A program made the translations under genes and the position numbers. A stretch of 23,403 nt of DNA. It comes from a virus. Shown here piece after piece: positions 16,723 to 23,363 of this stretch (position 1 is its first letter; each line of letters starts with the position of its first letter). Location of the stretch: the IMG/VR virus record IMGVR_UViG_3300009011_000054, positions 1 through 23,403 of that record. One strand, 5' to 3'. The notes below the pieces were generated by a model. It was not told the DNA's origin and did not search any database. It was given only the letters and a program-made list of their open reading frames with translations.

Positions 16723-17932
16723 CTTGAGTGTTCTCCTGGGTAGTGGCTTTGGCTGGCTGGGATGCGTTGACGCTGACGAGCATTTCATCCAGACCGTCTT
16801 TCGGATTCATATCCTCAAAGGCTCGCGCCTCGTTGCGGCTCATCCATCCATCAGTGATAGCGAAGTGATAGAACTCCGCGCGCTCTTTTGCCGTACCGCG
16901 CAGCAGACCGGCCAGATTAAACCGGACGTAATATCCGGCTTGCCGTTCAGCGCGGGTAAATAACCTGCGATTAAGTTCCTGCTCCCAGTTCGTAACCCAC
17001 GGCATCATCGTGTAGCGGACAAACTGAATCGCCTGCTCTGAGATGTTGGAGAAGGTGGCTTTTTCGAGATCGTTTATCATGTGTGCCGGCACGTTAAATA
17101 TCCCGGCAATCATTGAGCGGTTGAGCTTCATCATGTCGATGAGCTGGGCATCGACTGGAGAGACAGTCAGCGCTTTATAGTCCAGTTCTGCTGGAAGCAG
17201 CATCGTCCGGTTTTCCTGGCTGCGCAGCATCAAAGTCGCTTTCTGCCACATCTCTTTCAGTCTTTTCCAAGAACCATCATTCAACTCGCCTTTGACTGAG
17301 ACAATCCCCGCAGGCCTGGCGTTGCCGCTGAAGAAACTTTCCGTGTACTTCTGGCCGCTCATGCCCATTCCGATGGTTTCAGCGTGCTGCAGTACCGGAC
17401 TGAGTCCCATTTTCTGATCGTTGCCCAAGGCCCTGACGTGGATCATGTCGTCAGGATTGATGGCGAAGGACCCCTCTTCGTTATAAACGCCGTAGGTATA
17501 GCGTCCGCCGGTGTTCAGCAACGTTGTTTCCCACGGCATGCAGGCTTCAAGTCCAGTCACTTCACCGGTTCGCCGATGACGGTTAACACGTGTCTAGCCG
17601 TTACCCCAGCCCAGAATGTGCCGCTGTTTCAGCTCCCGCCATTTATAGCTGGTCTGCCAGGCGTTTGGTTCATCATGAACCAGGTAAAAAACGGGGTGAT
17701 CGCGCGCGGTTTCTACCCTTTTCCCGGAGCGCCGCATGACGTGAAGGGGCATCTGCGCAACGTTGGACGAAATAACGTAAATACAGGCATACACCGCCGC
17801 CAGTTTCATCGCCGTCCGGGGATTAACAATCACATCACCGTTGAAAATGCCGTCATTCTCGGCGGCTTCGACGGTGAGCGGAACCGCGGGGTTTTCCAGC
17901 GAGTTACTTCTAAAAATGGCGTCAATCAGCAT
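16715..17932 (-). pseudogene. Portal protein with in-frame TAG
   Basis: The start at 17932 has AGGAG 8 nt upstream and gives MLIDAIFRSNSLENPAVPLT. After 112 codons the frame reads GWGNG and meets TAG at 17594-17596, then continues in the same frame TRVNRHRRTGEVTGLEAC to a natural stop at 16715. Restored length is about 405 aa, normal for HK97-type portals. The family has a conserved G-N-x-Y motif here, so TAG replaces a Tyr codon by one base change (TAC or TAT to TAG). The dodecameric portal is essential for packaging and head-tail joining; without suppression no functional portal is made. Both sides of the stop keep full family similarity, so the lesion looks recent. Confidence 0.88.
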
Positions 17933-18084
17933 GATTTTATTCTCCTGGCCGCCAGCAACGCCCACAGCAGAAGGCCGCTACCGCCAGCCATGAGGGCAAC
18001 CGCCGCGCCGAATTTGAGGTAAACGCCTCCCACCAGCGCGCCGAAGCCTGCCAGCCCGGCCACATCGATAATTAGTGATTTCAC
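17926..18084 (-). CDS. Small membrane protein between terminase and portal
   Basis: The 52-aa product starts at a GTG that overlaps the TerL stop (GTGA) and ends 7 nt into the portal gene. It is almost entirely hydrophobic: two segments, about residues 4-30 (IIDVAGLAGFGALVGGVYL) and 31-46 (LMAGGSGLLLWALLAA), followed by a basic ARRIKSC tail. I recall a small protein of unknown function at this position in SfV/HK97-type heads. Coupled at both ends, so it is very probably translated. Function not known. Confidence 0.7.
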   Translation of the reverse strand: MKSLIIDVAGLAGFGALVGGVYLKFGAAVALMAGGSGLLLWALLAARRIKSC

Positions 18085-19811
18085 AGGAATAACAGGTCCT
18101 CATCAGGTTCGAGGTTAGAAAGGAAGTCTTTCGGCTCATTCAGCATTGCGCGCCCAACCCCCATCATCAGGCTGACAGCTCCATCAATTTTGTTACCTGC
18201 GCCCTCTTTAACCGGGCGAACGACATCGTCACTGCCGGGTAAATACTTGCCGACCACGTTCGATATACACCAGGTTAATAGCGGATTACCGTCATGATGG
18301 AATCTGCCCGAAGCGATCGCGGCCTCAATCTCACGCATAGGGTCGCTCATGTTGGTGTAATTCTGGGTAATGGTTACGGGCTCCAGCCCTTCATCCTGCA
18401 ACATATGCGAAAGGCCTGTAGCACCGTAGGGGTCAATCGGACTCGCCGCTATCTTTACGGTTTCACGTAATTTCAGTATCGCTTCCAAAATAAGACGGTA
18501 ATCTACTTCAGCCCCATCCGACGGAACCAGCACCCCCTGATTAACAAAGGACTGGTAACGGTCGGCGATCGTTTTAAGTGCCGGGTCCGTGGCGTAGACG
18601 GTGTCCTCCGGTACCCAGAACTGCGGCGATACGCAGTAATAATGACTTACCCCGTCGATTTCACGGCGGAAAACTGGTACCACCGCGTTCAGGTCGAGTT
18701 TTGAGGCCAGATCTATTCCGAGATAACACTCTTCCCCCGCAAAATCGGACAGTTTGAGCGTCTTATCCGCCGCCGCCATCCACTTCTGCAGGTTGTAGAA
18801 CGCCGTTTTAGAACTCACCCATTTGTTAAAATGTTTGGTGAGTATTTTGTTTGTCTGGCTTGGCGTGGACATCGCCAGCAGTTGCTTGGCCTTGAGAAAA
18901 CCTTCTCTTACCGAAACGTTGTAATTCGGGTTGGCTTTGATTAGCGCTTCCGGATTCGTCCAGTCGTCGTCCTCATCCAGGGTGTAGATGATCCCGAAAA
19001 TCGCTTCGTTCTCGCCACCTTCCCTGATGCGCTCCAGTATCTCGACCACCTGGGCGCGCTTCTCATAGCAGGGTGACGCAATATCAAAGCCCGCTGTCGT
19101 GATGATTAGCGTGATGGGCTGTTCCCTTGCCCCCATCCCCGTAGTCATAGTGGTATACAGCGCGTCAGTATCGTGCTCGTGATACTCGTCTATGATGGCG
19201 CAGGAAGGAGAATCACCGTCGCCGGGATCGCCGATAACTGGTGCAAACAAGGAGCCATCCGGACGCGTCATCTTCTTCGCCCAGGGCTTGATGCTGAACT
19301 TTTGGCGAAGGGAAGGAAGTTTTTTCACCATAGCCAGCGCGGGCGCAAAAACTTTCCACGCCTGTTTTTCCGTCGTGGCACCACAGTAAACTTCCGCTGA
19401 ATACTCCCCATCGGCACAAAACATGTAATTACCGACGGCCGCCGCGATCGCTGACTTCCCGTTTTTGCGTGGCACCTCGATATAAATCTCGGTAAAACGA
19501 CGAAAACCGGTATCCTTGCGCACCCAGCCAAACGGAACACCCAGCGAAAACTTTTGCCAGGGCTCAAACTCGATGCGTAGTTTCCGCCGCGCCCACTCAC
19601 CGGAGGTATGCGGCATTTTCTGTGAGAAACGGAGAAAGCGTTCAGCTTTATTTTTATCGAAGCGGTAAGGCCAGTGTGGATCTTTGGCGCGTTCCAGGTC
19701 GTCCAGATGTCGCTGACAGGCAAGAATGGTTAACCGGCAGGCCAGTATCTTCCCGTTCACGACGTCCCGCGCATACTGGTTCGCCGCATTGACGTTCGGA
19801 TATGTAGCCAT
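18081..19811 (-). CDS. terL: Terminase large subunit, HK97/Terminase_1 type
   Basis: The 576-aa packaging motor has an N-terminal ATPase and a C-terminal nuclease. Walker A is VPRKNGKS at about 113-120, Walker B with catalytic Glu is CAIIDEYHEH at about 204-213, coupling-motif candidate ITTAG near 238-242. The RNase-H-like nuclease begins at YLGIDLASKLDLNAVV (D368), with later acidic candidates in the C-terminal half. It cuts at cos and pumps DNA into the prohead through the portal. The start overlaps the TerS stop as TGATG. Intact, although its portal partner is broken. Confidence 0.95.
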   Translation of the reverse strand: MATYPNVNAANQYARDVVNGKILACRLTILACQRHLDDLERAKDPHWPYRFDKNKAERFLRFSQKMPHTSGEWARRKLRIEFEPWQKFSLGVPFGWVRKDTGFRRFTEIYIEVPRKNGKSAIAAAVGNYMFCADGEYSAEVYCGATTEKQAWKVFAPALAMVKKLPSLRQKFSIKPWAKKMTRPDGSLFAPVIGDPGDGDSPSCAIIDEYHEHDTDALYTTMTTGMGAREQPITLIITTAGFDIASPCYEKRAQVVEILERIREGGENEAIFGIIYTLDEDDDWTNPEALIKANPNYNVSVREGFLKAKQLLAMSTPSQTNKILTKHFNKWVSSKTAFYNLQKWMAAADKTLKLSDFAGEECYLGIDLASKLDLNAVVPVFRREIDGVSHYYCVSPQFWVPEDTVYATDPALKTIADRYQSFVNQGVLVPSDGAEVDYRLILEAILKLRETVKIAASPIDPYGATGLSHMLQDEGLEPVTITQNYTNMSDPMREIEAAIASGRFHHDGNPLLTWCISNVVGKYLPGSDDVVRPVKEGAGNKIDGAVSLMMGVGRAMLNEPKDFLSNLEPDEDLLFL

Positions 19812-20248
19812 CAGTCAAACTCATCAAATTCATTCCCTTCATCGTCCGGATCATTTTTACCGCTGGTCATTCTTATGCGGCTAAGCGGGTCTAACCCGAG
19901 AAGTGAACCCAGACGGGCGAGCTGCGAAACGGAGACATTACGGACATTGATCGCAGGATGTTTTTTCTCTCCCCCCATTTCACTTGATACGGTCAGACCG
20001 TCTTTTGCGATGACTTTTTCCGCCTCGATCATCAGATGAAATGCATTGCAGTACGCCAGGAGTAACGGCGCATCCTCCAGATCAAATACGCCACGTTCGA
20101 TTAAAATTTTGCTCTGCGTTTTCCAGATACGGATCGCAATGTCGCTCAATAATTCATCCGGGGGCGTAATCCTTGTCAGTTTACTTTTCAGGCCTGAGGG
20201 TAAATTACGTTTGCGGCCACCACCGGAAGAACGCACAGCACTACCCAT
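19811..20248 (-). CDS. terS: Terminase small subunit, P27 family
   Basis: The product is 145 aa from the ATG at 20248; GGAGG lies just upstream, and the in-frame TTG at 20260 is less likely. It fits the P27-type small terminase: a Gly/Ser/Arg/Lys-rich start (GGGRKRNLPSGLKSK), helices including ERGVFDLEDAPLLLAYCNAF, then the family segment KKHPAINVRNVSVSQLARLGS (positions about 99-119), and an acidic tail. It recognises cos DNA and loads TerL. The acidic C-terminus probably contacts TerL. Intact. Confidence 0.9.
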   Translation of the reverse strand: MGSAVRSSGGGRKRNLPSGLKSKLTRITPPDELLSDIAIRIWKTQSKILIERGVFDLEDAPLLLAYCNAFHLMIEAEKVIAKDGLTVSSEMGGEKKHPAINVRNVSVSQLARLGSLLGLDPLSRIRMTSGKNDPDDEGNEFDEFD

Positions 20249-20356
20249 TAAAACCTCCAATTCAATAGGCGAAACCTTCCGGAAAAAAGTTTCTTAATTT
20301 GGCCGCGTAAAAATGAAACGGGGCGGGCAGTCCGGAGGGGTAAAGGCTGGAGAGAT
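20249..20356 (-). other. Probable cos / packaging initiation region
   Basis: This 108-nt stretch between the HNH gene and TerS has no gene. In HK97 cos lies in this position. It contains a GC-rich block (CTGCCCGCCCC, about 20320-20330), two CCGGA pentamers, and a bulged inverted repeat with GGGTAAA (20338-20344) and TTTACCC (20356-20362). The exact nick positions cannot be read from sequence. Confidence 0.5.
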
Positions 20357-20725
20357 TTACCCTCCCCCCCGCCTTCCTGACAGGCGCTCTCGCGCCGTCT
20401 TTGCCCGAGGACATGGGGTACACAGGCTTTCAAGGTTGTCGTCACTGTCGCTGCCTCCGTGCGCCAGCGGCAGCCTGTGGTCTACGCTGACCGCCTCGGT
20501 TATTGCGCCACGGCGCAAACACTCCTGGCATAACCCCCGGTCTCTTTTGAGAATGCGGAGACGGGTCTTATCCCATGACGCACCATAGCCGCGCTGATGA
20601 CGTGACACTCCGGGTTTGTACTGTCTCCAGCTCTCTCCCCTGTGGTCATCACAGTATCCGCTACGGTCCGTTGTTGTTTGTTTGCAACCTCGTTTGCGGC
20701 ACGCTTTAGGTGTTCTCGGTGGCAT
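20357..20725 (-). CDS. HNH endonuclease (HK97 gp74-like), last motif residue altered
   Basis: The 122-aa product has a basic Cys-containing N-terminus (C9, C14, C25, H28, a possible zinc knuckle) and a C-terminal HNH domain: CQEC (66-69), VDHRLPLAHGG (81-91, catalytic His H83), DDNLESLC (95-102, Asn N97) and CTPC (102-105). In this family the second CxxC is followed directly by the third motif residue, His (CHRxKT); here it is Pro106 (codon CCT at 20408-20410 against expected CAT/CAC). HK97 gp74 works with terminase at cos. The change may impair metal binding and nicking. The domain is otherwise complete. Confidence 0.85.
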   Translation of the reverse strand: MPPRTPKACRKRGCKQTTTDRSGYCDDHRGESWRQYKPGVSRHQRGYGASWDKTRLRILKRDRGLCQECLRRGAITEAVSVDHRLPLAHGGSDSDDNLESLCTPCPRAKTARERLSGRRGGG

Positions 20726-20757
20726 GTGTACAGACCTTTCGACTTTTCATAAATTTC

Positions 20758-21297
20758 CTACAGAGAAAGTGCAGTCTCAAGGGACTGTCGGGGGAAGCAG
20801 GTAAGCCGCGTGGAGCGGGAACAGTTAACTATTTCAACGCCACCAGCAATATCAAGGAGGCGGGAGAATTCATCCTGCCAGCGCGCAACGCTGAATTTGT
20901 CGGGGTTGGACAGCAGAGCGTGGTTGCCGTGCCAGTGGATGCCGTTACGTATTGAGCAGTCATAGCCCAGCAACAGAACGCGGCTGGCGCCAAGGTGGAT
21001 CGCCAACTCAATCGCTCGCTGACCTGAATTAAACGAACCTGGAATTGCAGACGGTAGCCAGTTAATCCCGAATCGCCTGGCTGTGAACTCATCGCCACAC
21101 AACCGGACCGCCTCCGATGTTATCCCTGCCCCGTATTCTTCCCACCAGCAGCAGTCCGCGGCATAGATAGATGAAGAAAATGGAACAACTTCCCAGGAAT
21201 TATTCACAGCGATAGTGGCTATTCCTGCTTTATGAAGAAGTTTACAATCTACCGCAGTAAGCGAAGGGCCGCTTGCCACACAGGCAAAAGTATTCAT
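20758..21297 (-). CDS. DUF115-like phage protein of unknown function
   Basis: The 179-aa product begins MNTFACVASGPSLTAVDC and has AGIATIAVNNSWEVVPFSS (about 24-42), YAADCCWWEEYG, then SGQRAIELAIHLGASRVLLL (about 90-109) and GYDCS. The Rossmann-like start with a GPS turn and the 'VNNxW' strand resemble DUF115/MAF-type proteins, some of which are thought to handle nucleotide-sugar or sialic-acid-like substrates. I would not go beyond that. AGGAG lies 7 nt before the ATG. It is separated from the genes upstream by a strong terminator and has no obvious promoter of its own, so expression probably relies on late read-through. Looks complete. Confidence 0.65.
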   Translation of the reverse strand: MNTFACVASGPSLTAVDCKLLHKAGIATIAVNNSWEVVPFSSSIYAADCCWWEEYGAGITSEAVRLCGDEFTARRFGINWLPSAIPGSFNSGQRAIELAIHLGASRVLLLGYDCSIRNGIHWHGNHALLSNPDKFSVARWQDEFSRLLDIAGGVEIVNCSRSTRLTCFPRQSLETALSL

Positions 21298-21316
21298 ATC
21301 AAACTCCTGCCAAGTT

Positions 21317-21344
21317 AAAAAAAAGGCCGCCGAAGCGACCTTTT
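21317..21344 (-). terminator. Strong intrinsic terminator with UUCG tetraloop
   Basis: On the minus strand AAAAGGTCGC, TTCG loop, GCGGCCTTTT and a further run of T (8 T at 21317-21324) form a 10-bp stem with one G-U pair. It lies 8 nt after the stop of the 105-aa gene and should end transcripts from that gene's own promoter. Confidence 0.88.
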
Positions 21345-21352
21345 AAAACTGT

Positions 21353-21670
21353 TTAAGGCTGTTTAAGCCTTACTGATTTCAGTTCAAGCAATTCCCAATC
21401 CTCGCCGGTCTGGAGTTTCACCTCCTCCAGTTTAACCTTATAGGTATGATCTTTTGTGTCGCTAACAAGTACAAGATCCACGTTATCTTGTGCCATTTTC
21501 ATCAGCTCCGCGACATCATTACGGTTAAATTGCTGTCCTTCCTTTGAAAATCTGATGCTTATTCTTCCATCAGACATAGGAGCTGTGTATTCGAAAATAG
21601 AAAGCTTACCAAGATTTACTTCCTGCCCTTGTCCATAACGAACCCGAACAACTGTATTTTGTTCAATCAT
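21353..21670 (-). CDS. Unknown 105-aa protein, moron-like gene
   Basis: I do not recognise the family. The product starts MIEQNTVVRVRYGQGQEVNL behind a near-perfect AGGAGGG site. It looks like a small soluble alpha/beta protein: beta-rich N-terminal half (ISIRFSKEGQQF, about 37-48), one amphipathic helix (NDVAELMKMAQDNVDLV, about 51-67) and a charged beta-rich end (YKVKLEEVKLQ, LLELKSVRLK). No signal peptide or membrane segment. It has a plausible promoter upstream and a strong terminator downstream, the classic layout of a moron expressed in the lysogen, and lies between lysis and packaging genes, a known hot spot for accessory genes. Confidence 0.8.
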   Translation of the reverse strand: MIEQNTVVRVRYGQGQEVNLGKLSIFEYTAPMSDGRISIRFSKEGQQFNRNDVAELMKMAQDNVDLVLVSDTKDHTYKVKLEEVKLQTGEDWELLELKSVRLKQP

Positions 21671-21716
21671 AAACCCTCCTTTTTTGGAAGATTTACATTA
21701 GCACAGGTCGAAAGTT

Positions 21717-21745
21717 ATTACTGCTGTGTAGCTAACCATTATCAA
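21717..21745 (-). promoter_or_regulatory. Candidate promoter of the 105-aa gene
   Basis: Minus strand TTGATA (21740-21745, 5/6) and AGTAAT (21717-21722, 4/6) with a 17-nt spacer, predicted start near 21710, leader about 40 nt. It lies in the 103-nt gap between the Acb2-like gene and the 105-aa gene, the longest non-coding gap of the lysis-to-packaging region apart from cos. Confidence 0.5.
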
Positions 21746-21773
21746 GCCCACCAGCAGGTGAGCTTTGTAATGG

Positions 21774-22031
21774 CTAACAGTCAGCATCAGGACGAGCAAC
21801 GGCTCGACATGCGGCCATGCATGCGCGTTTCATGTCGAACTCAGCCTGTCTTATCCACTCTTGGGCTTCCCAACTGTCGATTCCTAGAGGGATGTCGCCC
21901 ATTTGTTCGCGAAGCAATTTGATGAACTGGCGGCTGATGTCCTTGAACTGGTTCATCTTGCCGATTTCACCGTAAGAGAGTTCGCGATAGCCCTTAACGG
22001 TGCTTCCGTCCTGTGGTTTAGCTTCACTCAT
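21774..22031 (-). CDS. Acb2/Tad1-hairpin-like protein, candidate anti-CBASS sponge
   Basis: The product is 85 aa from the ATG at 22031 (overlaps the Rz1-like stop as ATGA). The N-terminal GYRELSYGEIGKMNQFK (14-30) matches the pattern Y-R-x-L-x-x-x-E-I-x-x-M-N-x-x-K of Acb2-type proteins, and the C-terminal helix FDMKRACMAACRAVARPDA is the usual end in enterobacterial phage copies. As I recall, Acb2 of Pseudomonas phage PaMx33 uses Tyr11 and Lys26 to bind cyclic oligonucleotides; Tyr15 and Lys30 here have the same 15-residue spacing. Acb2 is a hexameric sponge for CBASS signals. The middle (REQMGDIPLGIDSW) is divergent and longer than in short members. Family call moderate; activity not shown. 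Confidence 0.65.
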   Translation of the reverse strand: MSEAKPQDGSTVKGYRELSYGEIGKMNQFKDISRQFIKLLREQMGDIPLGIDSWEAQEWIRQAEFDMKRACMAACRAVARPDADC

Positions 22032-22258
22032 GGAATTCTCTTCTCGTTTGGTTTCTGGCAGTTCGCCTGCCACGCTTTGTTATGCGCCAGGATGTCTTTC
22101 TTCGTCTGGCGGTCCAGAACGTCGATGTCGTGATCAGTCAGGTAGATCGGCTTTACCCAGTCACAGGCGGTATCAACCACCACCGGGACGCTTCCACGTG
22201 TCACGCAGCTCGCGATCAACATCGTCATCAGGCATGCGGTTAACAGTCTGCTGTACAT
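22028..22258 (-). CDS. Rz1-like outer-membrane spanin lipoprotein
   Basis: The 76-aa product has an N-terminal signal with lipobox LIAS-C (cleavage before C18), two further Cys, and a short helical C-terminal part (DILAHNKAWQANCQK). It starts inside the Rz-like gene in another frame (86-nt overlap), the usual Rz/Rz1 arrangement. The mature lipoprotein would sit in the outer membrane and pair with the Rz-like protein to disrupt the outer membrane in the last lysis step. Its VVVDTACDWVKPIYLTD region is common in enterobacterial phages that use this spanin type. Confidence 0.78.
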   Translation of the reverse strand: MYSRLLTACLMTMLIASCVTRGSVPVVVDTACDWVKPIYLTDHDIDVLDRQTKKDILAHNKAWQANCQKPNEKRIP

Positions 22259-22448
22259 TGCTGGCCTCTTTGGTTACTTCTACCCGGCGTTCGGCTACTG
22301 CTTCAGTGGCTGCTGCCTTTTCTTCGGTGCGCTGCTGGTCTGCCTTGGCTTCAGCTTTGCTGGTGCCGCGTGAATGACCAATACCAAAGGCACCGGCGAT
22401 AGCAGCCATTATCAGGGCAGCAATACCGACGATTGTTTCTAGTCCCAT
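22173..22448 (-). CDS. Rz-like inner-membrane spanin
   Basis: The product is 91 aa from the ATG at 22448 (GAGG upstream); the longer open frame would run into the endolysin gene. One N-terminal membrane helix (ETIVGIAALIMAAIAGAFGIG, about 4-24, type II) is followed by a charged, Ala/Glu/Lys-rich coiled coil (about 30-72) and a short tail ending in Pro-Gly-Gly-Gly. This is the i-spanin layout: membrane anchor plus periplasmic helix that reaches the lipoprotein partner. It lies between endolysin and the Rz1-like gene, which supports the call. Confidence 0.78.
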   Translation of the reverse strand: MGLETIVGIAALIMAAIAGAFGIGHSRGTSKAEAKADQQRTEEKAAATEAVAERRVEVTKEASNVQQTVNRMPDDDVDRELRDTWKRPGGG

Positions 22449-22455
22449 ATCAACC

Positions 22456-23082
22456 TCACACCAGTACCGTTTTGGCCTGACCGAAGCGAGCGCGACGATC
22501 TTCAAGTCCGTTCGTGCCACCGTTGATAACCTTCGTCACCTGCACCAGGTCGCCGGAATACTTCAGACATCCCTTAGTAGCAAAGAACCACGCCGCGCTT
22601 CTGGCTGCATAAACATCTTCGCCCAATAGTTCAGGCTGCTTAACCAAATCAACCTTCAAGCCGTTCCCACAATCACGGTAGTTATTGAGGCCGGTAATCT
22701 GGATAAGTCCACGTCCACGGTATAACCAGCCGTCGCCGGGAGCGTTGTTCCCCATTCGCTTGCTGTATACCAGGTTAGCGATAGCTCGCTGGCGCTCAAT
22801 CGGTAATGTTCGCTCTTCAGGACGACGTCCAAGCGCGTTAGCTTGGTCAGCAGTGAGGCGTCCCGCACGGATGAAGTTAACCAGTCCAGCAATGCGATAG
22901 TTGAAGCTCTCCACCAGCAGAGTAAAACCAGCTGATTCGTGCCCTGCCTGAGCAATAAACATCGCCTGGTCTACCGGATTGGTGATACCGAACTCTTTCA
23001 TCGCATCATTGATTGGCTGAAACCAGCGCGCACCTAACTCGGCGCTTAACCCAGCCGCCTTTTGAAATTGTGATTGGTTCAT
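22456..23082 (-). CDS. Endolysin, GH19 (chitinase-like) muramidase
   Basis: The 208-aa product fits the glycoside hydrolase 19 lysozymes common in enterobacterial phages. The catalytic Glu is E49 in [11 protein letters not shown], and the fold is recognisable in [28 protein letters not shown] (about 118-135) and the Trp-Phe segment [11 protein letters not shown]. It has no signal peptide or SAR helix, so it needs the holin to reach the peptidoglycan. The start overlaps the holin stop (TAATG). Intact. Confidence 0.93.
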   Translation of the reverse strand: MNQSQFQKAAGLSAELGARWFQPINDAMKEFGITNPVDQAMFIAQAGHESAGFTLLVESFNYRIAGLVNFIRAGRLTADQANALGRRPEERTLPIERQRAIANLVYSKRMGNNAPGDGWLYRGRGLIQITGLNNYRDCGNGLKVDLVKQPELLGEDVYAARSAAWFFATKGCLKYSGDLVQVTKVINGGTNGLEDRRARFGQAKTVLV

Positions 23083-23363
23083 TAGTGCCTCAGTGCATCA
23101 ATAAGGCGCGCCACGTTTCCCCGAGCCCAGAGAACAGCAGCACATATCAGGACGTTCACCAGCACCACAAACCAGTGCGATTCATGGTACAGGCCGAACA
23201 GGTAACGGAAAGGGACGCTGGCGTATACCAGCACCGTGAAATAAGCCATCAGCGATATCAGTGGGCGATGTCTCGCCCCACCGCGCTGGTAGAACATCAG
23301 TGCAATAACGATAACAGCAGAGATAATTGCGTTTGCCATCGCACTCGGATCACTTGTTACCAT
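23082..23363 (-). CDS. Holin, three membrane helices (phage holin family 3-like)
   Basis: The product is 93 aa from the ATG at 23363, selected for GGAGGGG just upstream and because the longer frame has no ribosome site. Three hydrophobic segments (about 10-23, 38-55, 63-79) fit a class I holin topology, with the family's [20 protein letters not shown] (about 32-51) and a basic C-terminus ([15 protein letters not shown]). It forms the membrane hole that times lysis and releases the endolysin. Directly coupled to the endolysin gene. Confidence 0.88.
   Translation of the reverse strand: MVTSDPSAMANAIISAVIVIALMFYQRGGARHRPLISLMAYFTVLVYASVPFRYLFGLYHESHWFVVLVNVLICAAVLWARGNVARLIDALRH

Noticed and set aside
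11206-17596. Stop-codon reassignment explaining the portal and tube stops
   Set aside because: One stop is TAG and one TAA, while other genes here end normally with TAA and TGA; a recoded genome would not fit.
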